The notes beneath the pieces are model-generated. The model saw nothing but the letters and a program-made list of their open reading frames with translations. It was not told the DNA's origin and ran no database searches. The translations under genes were made by a program, and so were the position numbers. From Tolypothrix campylonemoides VB511288 (GTDB lineage: Bacteria > Cyanobacteriota > Cyanobacteriia > Cyanobacteriales > Nostocaceae), in the NCBI GenBank assembly GCA_000828075.3, contig JXCB02000033.1, positions 529,428-593,427 of the forward strand: a stretch of 64,000 nucleotides of DNA, read 5' to 3'. This document shows, one piece after another, positions 34,342-42,941 of this stretch. Numbering within the stretch: the first letter of the stretch is position 1; each line of letters starts with the position of its first letter.

Positions 34342-35349
34342 TTACACATAAGTTCGTACCTCTTCGTTATAGCGCGTCAAACTCTCTAGGTTTTTTTGCA
34401 AGTTCAACGAAGCAGGTTTCAGTGCTAAAGTGCCTAAATTGAGTTCATCCTGAAATCGTTTGATTTTGTCCCGGCAAGTGGCTACATCACCAATAATCGA
34501 ATTTTCTAACAATTGGTCTTCATCAAAGATACTTTTTTGACTACCAGAAGCTTGGAGATGTTGGCTGTTATTGCCACACTTTTGTGCTTTAGCACTCAAC
34601 ATTTTCATTCTTTGGCTAAAAGAGCGAATGAAAGGTAAAGCTTCAGCGATCGCCTCATCTTGGGTACCGGCAACAAATAAGAATCGTGCCAGCATGAACT
34701 TATCAAAACCACTGGTATTGAGAGCGCGGTATTTAGCAACATTGCTTTTGAGTGTATCCAGCGAAAACGGTGGTCCTCCCATCAAGCCGAAAGAATTAAG
34801 GGCAGCAAATCCAATCGCCTCATCATCACTGGTAGCAAGATACACTGGTATTTTTTTCTGTAAGGGTTTCGGGTAAATCGTGACATCATTGCACTGATAG
34901 TATTGCCCTTGAAACGACACATCGTTGTGATACAACAGTTTATGAATTAACGTCATTGCTTCTAGTGTCTTGGCACGCGATTCACTCATCGGTGTAGCAA
35001 AGTGCTTGTTTTGTTCGGGAAATGGTCCACCTTTGGCAATTCCTACAGCAAGTCGCCCATTGCACAGGTTATCCAATGTGGCAATATCTTCTGCAACAGT
35101 AATTGGGTTATGAAACGCCAACAGCACCGCTGCTGAACCTAATGTGATAGTTGAAGTCACGCCCGCCAAATGTGCCATTAACATCAAAGTAGACGAGCTA
35201 ACACTCAAATCATTGAAATGGTGCTCTGTTACCCAGGCTTCTTCAAAGCCTAAGCTTTCTCCGTGTTTTACTACCGCCACTTGCTCAAAGATGGCACGAC
35301 GAGCATCATGGTGATGATTTTCGTAATTGCAGAAAAGCCCAGTTTTCAT
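34342..35349 (-). CDS. LLM-class (luciferase-like) flavin-dependent oxidoreductase
   Basis: The start at 35349 gives 335 residues (MKTGLFCNYENHHHDARRAI) and has GGACAGG upstream; starts farther up would overlap the previous gene more. Luciferase-family features are clear: GESLGFEEAWVTEHHFND, TLGSAAVLLAFHNPITVAED, NGRLAVGIAKGGPFPEQ and LMGGPPFSL. These enzymes use reduced FMN/F420 to oxygenate or reduce varied substrates. It overlaps the upstream gene by 4 nt (ATGA), indicating coupling. The substrate is unknown; its neighbours do not match a pathway I know. Confidence 0.88.
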   Translation of the reverse strand: MKTGLFCNYENHHHDARRAIFEQVAVVKHGESLGFEEAWVTEHHFNDLSVSSSTLMLMAHLAGVTSTITLGSAAVLLAFHNPITVAEDIATLDNLCNGRLAVGIAKGGPFPEQNKHFATPMSESRAKTLEAMTLIHKLLYHNDVSFQGQYYQCNDVTIYPKPLQKKIPVYLATSDDEAIGFAALNSFGLMGGPPFSLDTLKSNVAKYRALNTSGFDKFMLARFLFVAGTQDEAIAEALPFIRSFSQRMKMLSAKAQKCGNNSQHLQASGSQKSIFDEDQLLENSIIGDVATCRDKIKRFQDELNLGTLALKPASLNLQKNLESLTRYNEEVRTYV

Positions 35350-35729
35350 ACCACCTGTCCTTTTTCCTGTGTGACAATCCAGTGCAGTTCTAACCACAAG
35401 CGAGGATTATCCTGCTTGATCTTGGACATGGGATCGTGCAGCAAGGATGTGGCATTCAGACAGACAACTTCAACGACTCCCACATATTTTGCGACTTCTC
35501 TAAATACAGATATTTGCCCTTTGACAGCAGCAATTATCTCATTAGGGCAATAAATCGCTATGTATGGCAGGAAGTGAACACTTTGTCGTCCCCAGAATGA
35601 CTGGATCAGTTTGACATGACAGCGCTTTAGCAATTGCCCAACTTGTGGAAAAGAGTGATTGATGATGGTAGTGAACTCTTCGATGAGTTCTTTCTCATAC
35701 CAATTGGAGTTCATATACGTAATTGTCAT
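35346..35729 (-). CDS. Unknown 127-aa protein of the LLM/HsdR-N operon
   Basis: I do not recognise this protein. It has no signal peptide or membrane helix; the middle contains QSVHFLPYIAIYCPNEIIAA and the end is LWLELHWIVTQEKGQVV. The start at 35729 (MTITYMNSNWYEKEL) is preferred to an upstream TTG because it avoids overlap with the previous stop, though AGGAAG lies rather far (about 18 nt) upstream. Its stop overlaps the LLM start by 4 nt, so the two are translated together. Confidence 0.6.
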   Translation of the reverse strand: MTITYMNSNWYEKELIEEFTTIINHSFPQVGQLLKRCHVKLIQSFWGRQSVHFLPYIAIYCPNEIIAAVKGQISVFREVAKYVGVVEVVCLNATSLLHDPMSKIKQDNPRLWLELHWIVTQEKGQVV

Positions 35730-35755
35730 GTTGAATACTGGGAAATACTTCCTAA

Positions 35756-36700
35756 TTAAGAATGACAGCTTGTTTTTGGGTATGGCGTTGTACAAAAACG
35801 GTGACGAAGCAACTGTTTGCTAATACTGGCTGGGTTGTTCTCAAACACGATGAAGTGGTTTATCAACTCTAGAAAACGCCGCTTGTCAAAAATGCCTTGA
35901 ATCAGCACTTCTAGTTCTGTTTCTCCTTGATGTGGAAAGTCTTCGTTATCAATCGTGCGCCAAGGCAGAAACTCTTCCCACTCAGAAGTTAAAGTGCCAA
36001 CTCGTGCCTGATTTCGGTTGGCAATAATCAGGAATGCATTGTAGGAAAACAGGGTTGGAATTTGTTGTTTGTAGAACTGAAGTTGCTGATACCCTTTTTT
36101 GAGGGTGGCGTTTTTGTCCTGAGGATCGCTACAGATAATGACTGCTAATGGTAACCCGTTGATAAAGACAAGTGCATTCAGACAGTGAGTGGAACTTCCC
36201 TCAATCAAAGTTAAAGGATGAATAACTAACCAGTCATTGTTGAGCAAATTAGACGCATCAATCAGCCAAACTTTTTGATGAACTGTTTGGTGATTTTCTT
36301 GGTACGCAACATCAACTCCTTGTGTCAGGTGTTGGTGAAAAAGACGGTTATTTTCAAATAGGTTAGAACTTTGGGTGAAAATCACCTTAGAGATAGCTGT
36401 TTCAATCGCAACAGTTGACACTGTGGGGTTAATTTGCTTTAAAACATTGTAGAGGCGATCGCTCAAAAGGGCACTAGCTTCCGCCCAATCGCCCAAAACC
36501 ACCTCGGCATCAAGACAACGTTGTGCCTTGTGTCTACCTATGCTAATATCTGATTCCAAAAGGACAGTGTAACCGATGACCTCAAAGGCGGTAAGCAAAT
36601 CTAGCCCGACACATGAAGGTTTGATGTCAAAGTGTCGGCGAAGCCTTTTAGGAAGACGGCTCGCTTTGACAGTTGCTATTCTTGACAATCCTAAATTCAT
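35756..36700 (-). CDS. Stand-alone HsdR N-terminal domain with lost nuclease residues
   Basis: Residues 80-285 follow the N-terminal domain of type I restriction HsdR subunits: SSNLFENNRLFHQHLTQGVD, NNDWLVIHPLTLIEG, FINGLPLAVI, QLQFYKQQIPTLF, LPWRTIDNED and LEVLIQGIFDKRRFLELINH. The protein stops at 314, before any helicase domain. In HsdR the nuclease core reads PD...ELK; here the positions are L174-N175 and I189-C190-S191, so all three catalytic residues are replaced. It heads an operon with an unknown gene and an LLM oxidoreductase rather than with HsdM/HsdS. A retained binding or scaffold role is inferred. Confidence 0.75.
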   Translation of the reverse strand: MNLGLSRIATVKASRLPKRLRRHFDIKPSCVGLDLLTAFEVIGYTVLLESDISIGRHKAQRCLDAEVVLGDWAEASALLSDRLYNVLKQINPTVSTVAIETAISKVIFTQSSNLFENNRLFHQHLTQGVDVAYQENHQTVHQKVWLIDASNLLNNDWLVIHPLTLIEGSSTHCLNALVFINGLPLAVIICSDPQDKNATLKKGYQQLQFYKQQIPTLFSYNAFLIIANRNQARVGTLTSEWEEFLPWRTIDNEDFPHQGETELEVLIQGIFDKRRFLELINHFIVFENNPASISKQLLRHRFCTTPYPKTSCHS

Positions 36701-36983
36701 CAGAGCAACAGAGGTAGTTTTTAGTGACCGCAGAGCTTGCGCCTAACCCACGAAATCAATTGAAGATTTACAGGCATTGCTTGGCATACCCCAAACAGGA
36801 CATACCATTCCCCCAAAACCATCAAAGCTTAAATCGGTTGCCAAAACTGTATCAATAGCTGCATTTAACCAACATTGTTGGTAGTGTGACGTAACATATT
36901 GCAGATGAAGTGTTGTGAAATTATTGCTCAACTATTATTCTTATTCTCTGCAAAGCTGAAATAGAGCTGACTTGATTTTTACC

Positions 36984-37011
36984 AACATAGCTGGTATGTT
37001 ATGACAACATA
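36984..37011. promoter_or_regulatory. Candidate operator AACATA-N5-TATGTT-N5-AACATA
   Basis: Three alternating half-sites with equal 5-nt spacers form two overlapping palindromes with an 11-bp step. It lies 146 nt upstream of the ModA-like gene and about 280 nt upstream of the opposite HsdR-N gene, so it could control either. No known cyanobacterial regulator with this motif comes to mind. Confidence 0.45.
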
Positions 37012-37157
37012 CAAAAACCTAGATGTATATCAGGGTTTTTCCGGAGAAATTGATGGAGACAACAAAAGCTTAAACAAGCGTAGAGAGTTAGGAAGTGATA
37101 GCAATTTTCCTAGTGTATACCGATACTTAACGCTAAAAAAGGTTCATTTAAAACAAT

Positions 37158-38150
37158 ATGAGAAAATATTTGCTTGCGGTCTGGCTGACTACCTGTATTT
37201 CCAGTGTCACGCTGACATCTAGGGTTTTCGCTGCCGATCAGACTCAGTCTGAACCGCCAAAGGTAACCTTGTATGGTGCTGGCAGTTTGAGGGGTAGTTT
37301 GTCTGAAGTCGCTGACACTTTCACCCAAGAATACGGAATTAACGTGAACAGGGAATTTGGTCCTTCTGGGTCGCTGCGAGAACGCTTGGAAAATGGGGAG
37401 AAGACTGATGTCTTTGCGAGTGCAGATATCGGAAATCCTCTGAAATTGTATCAGCTTCGTTTGAGTGGACCTGTGGTGAACTTTACCAGTAATCCTCTTT
37501 ATGCGATCGCCTCTCCAAGAGTATCGCTGACAACAGATAACCTCTTAGATCAATTCCTGAACCCAAACGTTAAGTTGGGGATTGCACAACCTGTACGCGA
37601 CCCTTTAGGAGACTACGCTATAGAGATATTCCGGAAAGCTGACCAAATTAAACCTGGTAGTTTTGAGTTGCTTGATGCAAAAGCCGTGCGCTTCACAGGA
37701 CCACTGCCACCCGAGAGAAATAGCCCAGGGGGTAGTATAGTTTACTATCTTGAAGAGGCTCAACAGGCGGATATTTATCCGGTTTACTACACTAGTGCTT
37801 TGTCAGCTTTAGAACTCTCACCCAATTTGCAAGTTGTGGAATTACCAGACAACCTAGCAGTCAAAGCTGATTATGGTTTAACTGTACTCAAAAATGCCAG
37901 CCCTAATGGCACAAAACTTGCTGAATACATCCTTTCACCAGCTGGTCAACGAATTTTGGCAAAGTATGGGTTTAGTTCCCCATCTTCTACTCGCTCCACT
38001 TCTGTTGGGGAATCACACAACTTAGGTGGTATTATCCTTGCTGTTGGCATCGCCCTAATTCTAAAGAAAACATCAGCATCTTCCAAAAAGCGAAAACTCC
38101 AAAAAGCAGTTACTTGCTGTCACTATAAGCGAATTTTTAATAATTCATGA
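37158..38150 (+). CDS. ModA-like molybdate/tungstate-binding protein with C-terminal membrane anchor
   Basis: This 330-residue protein has a signal peptide (cut near RVFAAD) and the periplasmic binding fold. Oxyanion-site motifs are LYGAGSLRGSLSEV, FGPSGSLRERLENG, DVFASADIGNPL and VKLGIAQPVRDPLGDYA. Near the end lies a hydrophobic segment GGIILAVGIALIL followed by KKTSASSKKRKLQK, an anchor plus basic tail that free ABC binding proteins lack. No modB or modC permease/ATPase genes are in the window. It may act as a tethered oxyanion binder or serve a distant ABC transporter. Confidence 0.82.
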   Translation: MRKYLLAVWLTTCISSVTLTSRVFAADQTQSEPPKVTLYGAGSLRGSLSEVADTFTQEYGINVNREFGPSGSLRERLENGEKTDVFASADIGNPLKLYQLRLSGPVVNFTSNPLYAIASPRVSLTTDNLLDQFLNPNVKLGIAQPVRDPLGDYAIEIFRKADQIKPGSFELLDAKAVRFTGPLPPERNSPGGSIVYYLEEAQQADIYPVYYTSALSALELSPNLQVVELPDNLAVKADYGLTVLKNASPNGTKLAEYILSPAGQRILAKYGFSSPSSTRSTSVGESHNLGGIILAVGIALILKKTSASSKKRKLQKAVTCCHYKRIFNNS

Positions 38151-38362
38151 CATTCATTGGGCGATTGAAAACTTACCCCACTACGAGTTTAGCCCGGTCT
38201 TAAAGACCAAGCTAGGAATATATGCGTCAATGTAAAAACAGGTAACGAATTCAAGCTTTAAGTTTCCGTATTTTTAACACCGTTTTGTGATATAAACAAA
38301 GTTGGTATTTACTCATAAAGTTGGTAGTTTACCCTGCTACTGACTTCCGTTTCATTAAAACC

Positions 38363-38503
38363 GGAAAAATCTGCCAGCTTTATTACTAATGAGTTGGTTT
38401 AGTGCCAACGATCTGGGCGGAAAAATCGCCCAAAGCTAAGATTTTGGTTGAATGCAGGAGTATTTATACATGGGCGATTTTTCCGAAAGCTGGCAGATTT
38501 TTC
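38363..38503. repeat. Nested double fold-back
   Basis: Two inverted pairs are nested: outer ggaaaaatctgccagctt (38363-38380) with 38486-38503, and inner cggaaaaatcgccca (38418-38432) with 38471-38485. The right arms abut with no gap. The transcript could form a long interrupted hairpin between the ModA-like and SUOX-like genes. Confidence 0.8.
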
Positions 38504-38599
38504 TACGTTTAGACCCAACCCTGTGCTTGTTTCTCACTAAAAGTTAACGGCAATATCTTTAACAAAATCTACTTAAATACTTAAACTGAGGCATATTCT

Positions 38600-39271
38600 A
38601 TGCGTTTTACTCGTCTTACTCGTCGTATCGCAATTGTGTCCTTAACACTATCGATACTAGGGTTTTGGCAAGTTACTTTAGCTGACCCAGGAAATCGTGC
38701 TCCCTGGGAAGAAAATGCGTGTTCAGGGGGTCTGTCCTATACATTGGGCTTAGGAGGTGAGGTAAAAAATCCAACAACCTTTGACTTGCAAAAGCTTATA
38801 GATTTGCAGGAAGATTTAAAGAAACAAGACCCAGCAGTCGTTACTGAAATTACTGTAAGTTTCCAAACAGGAGCAGGTCCTAGAACAGAAACATACTATG
38901 GAGTTCCCTTGTGGGAGTTCATTAATAATGAGATTTCTTCAGGGGGACTTCAACCTGGCAATTCCGGTCAAAATCCTAAAAACGCTTTCCTGAGACAGTA
39001 CGTTCTTGCTGAAGCCACTGACTGTTATGGGGCGGTTGTGGCGATCGGCGAAATTCACCCCAACTTTGAAGGGAAACAAGTGCTTATTGCATATGCAAAA
39101 AAAGCAAGCGATGGTAGCATTCAGTATTTGACAGATACAGATGAGGGATTTGCTCGTCTAGTGGTGCCTGGTGATAAAGCAGGAGGACGTTACATCAGCA
39201 ACGTTAGAAACATCCTAGTACTGTCTGCTCCTGCTTCCCCTTTAAAAGCCAAACATTTTGGGCAACGTTAA
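38600..39271 (+). CDS. Exported sulfite-oxidase-fold (molybdopterin-binding-like) protein
   Basis: This 223-residue protein has a signal peptide (MRFTRLTRRIAIVSL..., cut near TLADPG). It has a single domain related to the oxidoreductase molybdopterin-binding fold: LGGEVKNPTTFDLQKL, YYGVPLWEFINNE, EATDCYGAVVAIGEIHP and DTDEGFARLVVPGDKAGGRYIS, NVRNI. The C-GNRR cysteine region that ligates Mo in sulfite oxidase is not seen; the cysteine in TDCYG stands elsewhere. Cofactor binding is therefore uncertain, although its place between molybdate-related genes supports a link. Confidence 0.75.
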   Translation: MRFTRLTRRIAIVSLTLSILGFWQVTLADPGNRAPWEENACSGGLSYTLGLGGEVKNPTTFDLQKLIDLQEDLKKQDPAVVTEITVSFQTGAGPRTETYYGVPLWEFINNEISSGGLQPGNSGQNPKNAFLRQYVLAEATDCYGAVVAIGEIHPNFEGKQVLIAYAKKASDGSIQYLTDTDEGFARLVVPGDKAGGRYISNVRNILVLSAPASPLKAKHFGQR

Positions 39272-39280
39272 TTCACTTAC

Positions 39281-39490
39281 CTAATCAACGGAAACGATCA
39301 CATCTGAAGCTTTGATGATAGCGTAAGCTTGTTTTCCTTCTTGGAGTCCTAGCGTTTGTGCTGAAGTTTTTGTGATGACTGCAGTAACCTCTACTCCTGG
39401 CGCAATTTCTATGCTGACTTCGTCGTTAACAGCTCCGGTGATAATTTTTTTGACAGTCCCTTTGAAAGCATTACGAGCACTAATTTCCAT
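39281..39490 (-). CDS. Mop (molbindin) molybdate-binding protein, second copy
   Basis: This 69-residue paralogue of the Mop protein at 30.8 kb reads MEISARNAFKGTVKKIITGA with the ALQEGKQAYAIIKASDV type end. Molbindins form oligomers that bind molybdate. It is convergent with the SUOX-like gene, with only 9 nt between their stops. Two copies within 9 kb suggest duplication followed by modest divergence. Confidence 0.92.
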   Translation of the reverse strand: MEISARNAFKGTVKKIITGAVNDEVSIEIAPGVEVTAVITKTSAQTLGLQEGKQAYAIIKASDVIVSVD

Positions 39491-39864
39491 ATTCTGACAC
39501 TCCCTGATTGTTTTTTAATTTACTAATACTATCAACGACCTTTTGTGTCTTTATCACCTTTAGGTAGGATGCTTTTGTGATACTAAGGTGAAAAAATCTT
39601 AAGTCTCACTAAATTCATCCAGCTTCGCTCTTTAATTGACTAGCAAGCCCGCCTTGTCCTATACAAGGCGATGCTCCTTTGGAGCCACTCAAAGGGCGAT
39701 TGGGCAAAGTCCAATCGCCGTGCAAAGGACGCTACGTGTTAACTCCTAGTACCTCCAACAGCTTGTCAAGGGCACTAAGCAACAAGTGTGTCACCAGAGA
39801 ATAGATGCAACTACTGATAAACAGTCAGCGGTATAACTAAACTCCACGTTAGTGTTTTCCACTT
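39491..39864. other. Intergenic region with small palindrome
   Basis: No gene is seen. A repeat-type hairpin ggcgattgg...ccaatcgcc (39695-39719) sits in a block of cyanobacterial palindromes (caaggcgatgctcctttggagcc). Confidence 0.6.
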
Positions 39865-40866
39865 TTATCCTTTTTGGACTAAGTTGTTGGTGGGAGTAAC
39901 ATTTGACAACACACCCGAAACTTTAGTCATAGGTCCACAGGTAACTGAGTACAAATTAGCAGAAGTAACAGAAGCTTTTTTGCGTTTGAGTCCCAAGCCG
40001 ACACCCATAGCACCCAAGGCTAACAGACCTAATGCTGAAGTGGGTTCAGGGACAGAAACTGGAGGCGTAGAACGAGCAATGGTGAATCCTAATCGCTGAA
40101 ACACGTCTGTCGCTTGAGGGCTGCTTAGAAAATTAATATAGTCTATGGCAGTTTCTGGAATTTGAGTCCGTTGCAGCGCTGCGACGGGATAGATAATTGG
40201 AGAGTAAGCGTCAGTGGGCGGAATGTTCGCAACTTTGACCTGATTGGATTGTAGGGCATCTGTGATATAAACAATGCCTGCATCAGCCTGACCAGTTTCC
40301 ACTAAACTGAGGACATCACGCACATTGTTGCCAAAGACAAGTTTGGGTTGAAGTTGCTGCGATACGCCGAAATTGTTAAGTAATTCCTGGGCGTACTGCC
40401 CTGCTGGGACGTTGCTGGGATTACCAACAGCTACCCGACTCACTTGCGGGTTCGTCAGGTCTTGAACGCCAGACACAGATAATGTAGAATTTGCGGGCGT
40501 GACTATAGCCAAACGGTTGTTTAGCAGATCTCTCCTAGTTCCTGGCAGCAACAGGCTGGCAGTCTCCACAGTATCTAACGCTCCTTCGGATGCTGAGAAG
40601 AAGACATCTGCTGGGGCACCCTGTAGAATTTGATTTGCAAGAACACCGGAAGCCGCGAAGTTATAGGTTATGTCCACATTTGGTCTGCTTTGCTCATAAA
40701 GTGGCTCAATATCCTGCAGGGCGTTAGTCAAGCTGCTAGCACCAAAGACGTTAAGGTTGGTTGTTTCCGACTGTTGGGCAGCTGCTATATTTGAGCGATC
40801 GCCAAGCACTAATACAAGCATGAGAACCAGCGAGCCAGGAAAGCTAAAAATGCTCTTTTTTTTCAT
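39865..40866 (-). CDS. modA: ModA-family binding protein with PEP-CTERM sorting signal
   Basis: This 333-residue protein has a signal peptide (cut near IAAAQQ) and the ModA fold: VFGASSLTNALQDIEPLYEQ, TYNFAASGVLANQILQGAPA, DVFFSASEGALD and VFGNNVRDVLSLVETGQADA, GIVY. It then carries a PEP-CTERM tripartite end: VPEPTSALGLLALGAMGVGL, then basic KRKK. Such signals direct processing at the membrane for export to the surface. Unusually, 37 residues follow the basic cluster, where PEP-CTERM proteins normally stop; a lost stop codon is possible. Like the other ModA here it lacks permease genes nearby. Confidence 0.87.
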   Translation of the reverse strand: MKKKSIFSFPGSLVLMLVLVLGDRSNIAAAQQSETTNLNVFGASSLTNALQDIEPLYEQSRPNVDITYNFAASGVLANQILQGAPADVFFSASEGALDTVETASLLLPGTRRDLLNNRLAIVTPANSTLSVSGVQDLTNPQVSRVAVGNPSNVPAGQYAQELLNNFGVSQQLQPKLVFGNNVRDVLSLVETGQADAGIVYITDALQSNQVKVANIPPTDAYSPIIYPVAALQRTQIPETAIDYINFLSSPQATDVFQRLGFTIARSTPPVSVPEPTSALGLLALGAMGVGLGLKRKKASVTSANLYSVTCGPMTKVSGVLSNVTPTNNLVQKG

Positions 40867-41205
40867 TTGACGCTAAAGCGTGGAACTACTTGTCAATAAA
40901 TTTACCTGAAAACTCATTTTAAGCAAGTCATTATAAATTAAGCAATTTTTATTCTAAAAAATTGTTTTTTTACATTCAATAATTTCTAGTTTAAAAAATA
41001 AAAACAATATATATAAGGATAGATTTTGAATTTTTGATTTTGAGATAGCTTATTATTTTTAGTAAAAAAATAAAGAAACGTTTGTAGAAGTCATGATTTT
41101 GGCTCTAAATCAAACTACAAATATTATATATTACCAGATTATTGACTTGTTAACTAAAAAAGTTGGTATACTAAAAGAAGTACCTAACAAAATGGTTTTT
41201 TCATA
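40867..41205. other. AT-rich upstream region of modA
   Basis: About 340 bp, over 75 per cent A/T by eye, with no ORF; it likely holds the divergent modA promoter. Nothing matching ModE sites was seen. Confidence 0.5.
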
Positions 41206-41310
41206 TATAGCAACAGCCAAGGTGCGTACGACGCTAACAGATGATAAAACCTAGACACAAAAAGACTTTTCACCCAGTCCCCAGTCCCCAGTCCCCAGTC
41301 CCCTGCTATA
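41206..41310. mobile_element. 105-bp dispersed element, copy 2
   Basis: It matches 26110-26214 over its full length in the same orientation, including the 7-bp inverted ends tatagca/tgctata and the cagtccccagtcccc run. Confidence 0.8.
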
Positions 41311-41571
41311 CAAAGCAAGCAGCGCAGTGATGGTCAAGTTAAATCATTTTTTCGGTAGTAACCAACTAGGTCAAACACAACTGTTTAAATAAGCAAGCAG
41401 CGCTTCTGCTGATAATCTTAATGTGTCTATTAGGGTTAATTTAGGATGAAGGGTCACGTCAGGTAAGTCACGTCAGGTAATTGACATTCGGATTTGATTG
41501 CTAGGTTAATCGGCAACCAAAGCTATATTGAAACATATCTATCACGTTATCTAACTAAGATTTTAGGAATT

Positions 41572-41979
41572 ATGACAACTTCAAACAGCGAGTCTCAAAT
41601 CAACAAAACTGAGCAAGAGTGGCGCGAAGAGTTGACGCCCGAACAGTTTTGTGTACTGCGTCAACATGCGACAGAACGTCCTCACACTAGTCCACTGAAT
41701 AAGCAGTATGCTAAAGGCACTTATGTGTGTGCTGGGTGCGGACAGCCATTGTTTACATCTGGAACAAAATTTGACAGCGGTACTGGCTGGCCTAGTTTCT
41801 TTCACCCAATTGAAGGTGCAATTGGCTCATCTGTAGATAAGTCGTTGTTTATGACGAGAATTGAAGTGCATTGCAGTCGCTGTGGTGGGCATTTAGGTCA
41901 TGTGTTTGACGATGGTCCTGCACCCACTGGCAAACGCTACTGCATAAACGGTGTCTCTCTTAAGTTTATTCCAGATTGA
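41572..41979 (+). CDS. msrB: MsrB, peptide-methionine (R)-S-oxide reductase
   Basis: This 135-residue protein starts at 41572 (AGGAAT upstream); the longer ORF start adds 26 unrelated residues. It has two zinc CxxC pairs (CAGCG and CSRCG), GTGWPSFFHPI with the substrate tryptophan, GGHLGHVFDDGP and GKRYCINGVSL with the catalytic cysteine. MsrB reduces methionine-R-sulfoxide in oxidised proteins. It stands alone with its own terminator. Confidence 0.95.
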   Translation: MTTSNSESQINKTEQEWREELTPEQFCVLRQHATERPHTSPLNKQYAKGTYVCAGCGQPLFTSGTKFDSGTGWPSFFHPIEGAIGSSVDKSLFMTRIEVHCSRCGGHLGHVFDDGPAPTGKRYCINGVSLKFIPD

Positions 41980-42054
41980 TATCGAGCGATCGCCGAACGC
42001 GAGTGCGTGCGCTTTGCGCTTAGGTGGGCACTTCGTGCCATCGCACGGAATTTG

Positions 42055-42094
42055 AACCGTTGCTCAAGGACGGCAAAACGCAACGGTTTTCTTT
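42055..42094 (+). terminator. Likely msrB terminator
   Basis: The stem aaccgttgc (42055-42063) pairs with gcaacggtt (42080-42088), followed by ttcttt. It lies 75 nt after the stop, past a HIP1-containing repeat. Confidence 0.6.
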
Positions 42095-42334
42095 GAGTAA
42101 GGCTATGCTGCACAATTTGTAGCAGGTCAGACGTGGCGCAACTAAGCCCAATTAAGCTAAAGTCATAGCTGCGGCAGTATCGGAACTTCATCCGTATTGC
42201 CGCATATTTTTTGTCATTTCAATCAAACGTCATCTATCTAAAAGTAGATTTAAATGTTAAAAGTTTATGTAAACATAAATACGATGGGTAATAATACTCA
42301 ATTGTTTGTACTTCACGCATAAGGATTTGCATCT

Positions 42335-42709
42335 ATGCAGTCTTCTGAACGTCGTCGAATATTAGTTGTGGATGATTTTGCACTCAATGTATTTTTGCTT
42401 CAAACTGCTTTAGAAGCAGAGGGCTTTGACGTTGATACCGCAACCAATGGCAATTTAGCTTTGGCTAAGATAGAGGCTTCACCACCTGATTTAGTGTTAC
42501 TAGATGTCATGATGCCTGGGATGAACGGTTATGAGTTAACCCGATGTATCCGCCAGAATGATAAGTTACCCTTTATTCCCATTTTGCTCGTTACTGGTTG
42601 TGAAGAGGATACTGTGAGCAAAGAACTAGATATAGAATTTAATGATTTTATCCGCAAGCCGATCAATCTTGATAGATTACTGGCAAGAATTAACGCTTGT
42701 TGGAGCTAA
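42335..42709 (+). CDS. Single-domain response regulator (CheY-like)
   Basis: This 124-residue receiver domain lacks an output domain. It has the acidic pair at VVDDFALN (about 12-14), the phospho-acceptor aspartate in LVLLDVMMPGMNG (about 56), Thr in LLVTGCEED and Lys in FIRKPINLDRL. Such stand-alone receivers act in phosphorelays or by binding partners. No kinase gene is adjacent in the same orientation; the broken kinase further on points the other way and has its own regulator. Confidence 0.9.
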   Translation: MQSSERRRILVVDDFALNVFLLQTALEAEGFDVDTATNGNLALAKIEASPPDLVLLDVMMPGMNGYELTRCIRQNDKLPFIPILLVTGCEEDTVSKELDIEFNDFIRKPINLDRLLARINACWS

Positions 42710-42849
42710 AACACAAGGAACCAGCGCAGTGTGTTGCCTATGCTTTTTTCTTTATGATTTTTTTCATAAAAAAAATATTATATTTTAAAAAAATATAAAG
42801 AATTATTAATGTAGCAATTCTATTTGATTTGTGATAAATAATTCGCGCC

Positions 42850-42882
42850 AGATTCCCGACTTCTTTAAGAAGTCGGGAATCT
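42850..42882. repeat. Palindrome agattcccgacttctt..., dispersed copy 2
   Basis: A 33-bp palindrome, near-identical to 20726-20758, lies past the end of the kinase remnant. Confidence 0.75.
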
Positions 42883-42941
42883 TATTGTTCACGTTTAAAG
42901 TAGCGTGCCCGTAGGGCTTATAATTTAGGATTGCTATAGTT

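Noticed and set aside
36995-37011. ModE binding site
   Set aside because: The AACATA/TATGTT palindrome does not match the known ModE consensus (CGxTATATA-N6-TATATxxCG type), so it is called only as an unassigned operator.
37001-37222. 73-codon ORF overlapping the ModA-like signal peptide
   Set aside because: The overlapping ModA-like frame is clearly coding, and this ORF shows no domain; its start lies within the operator palindrome.
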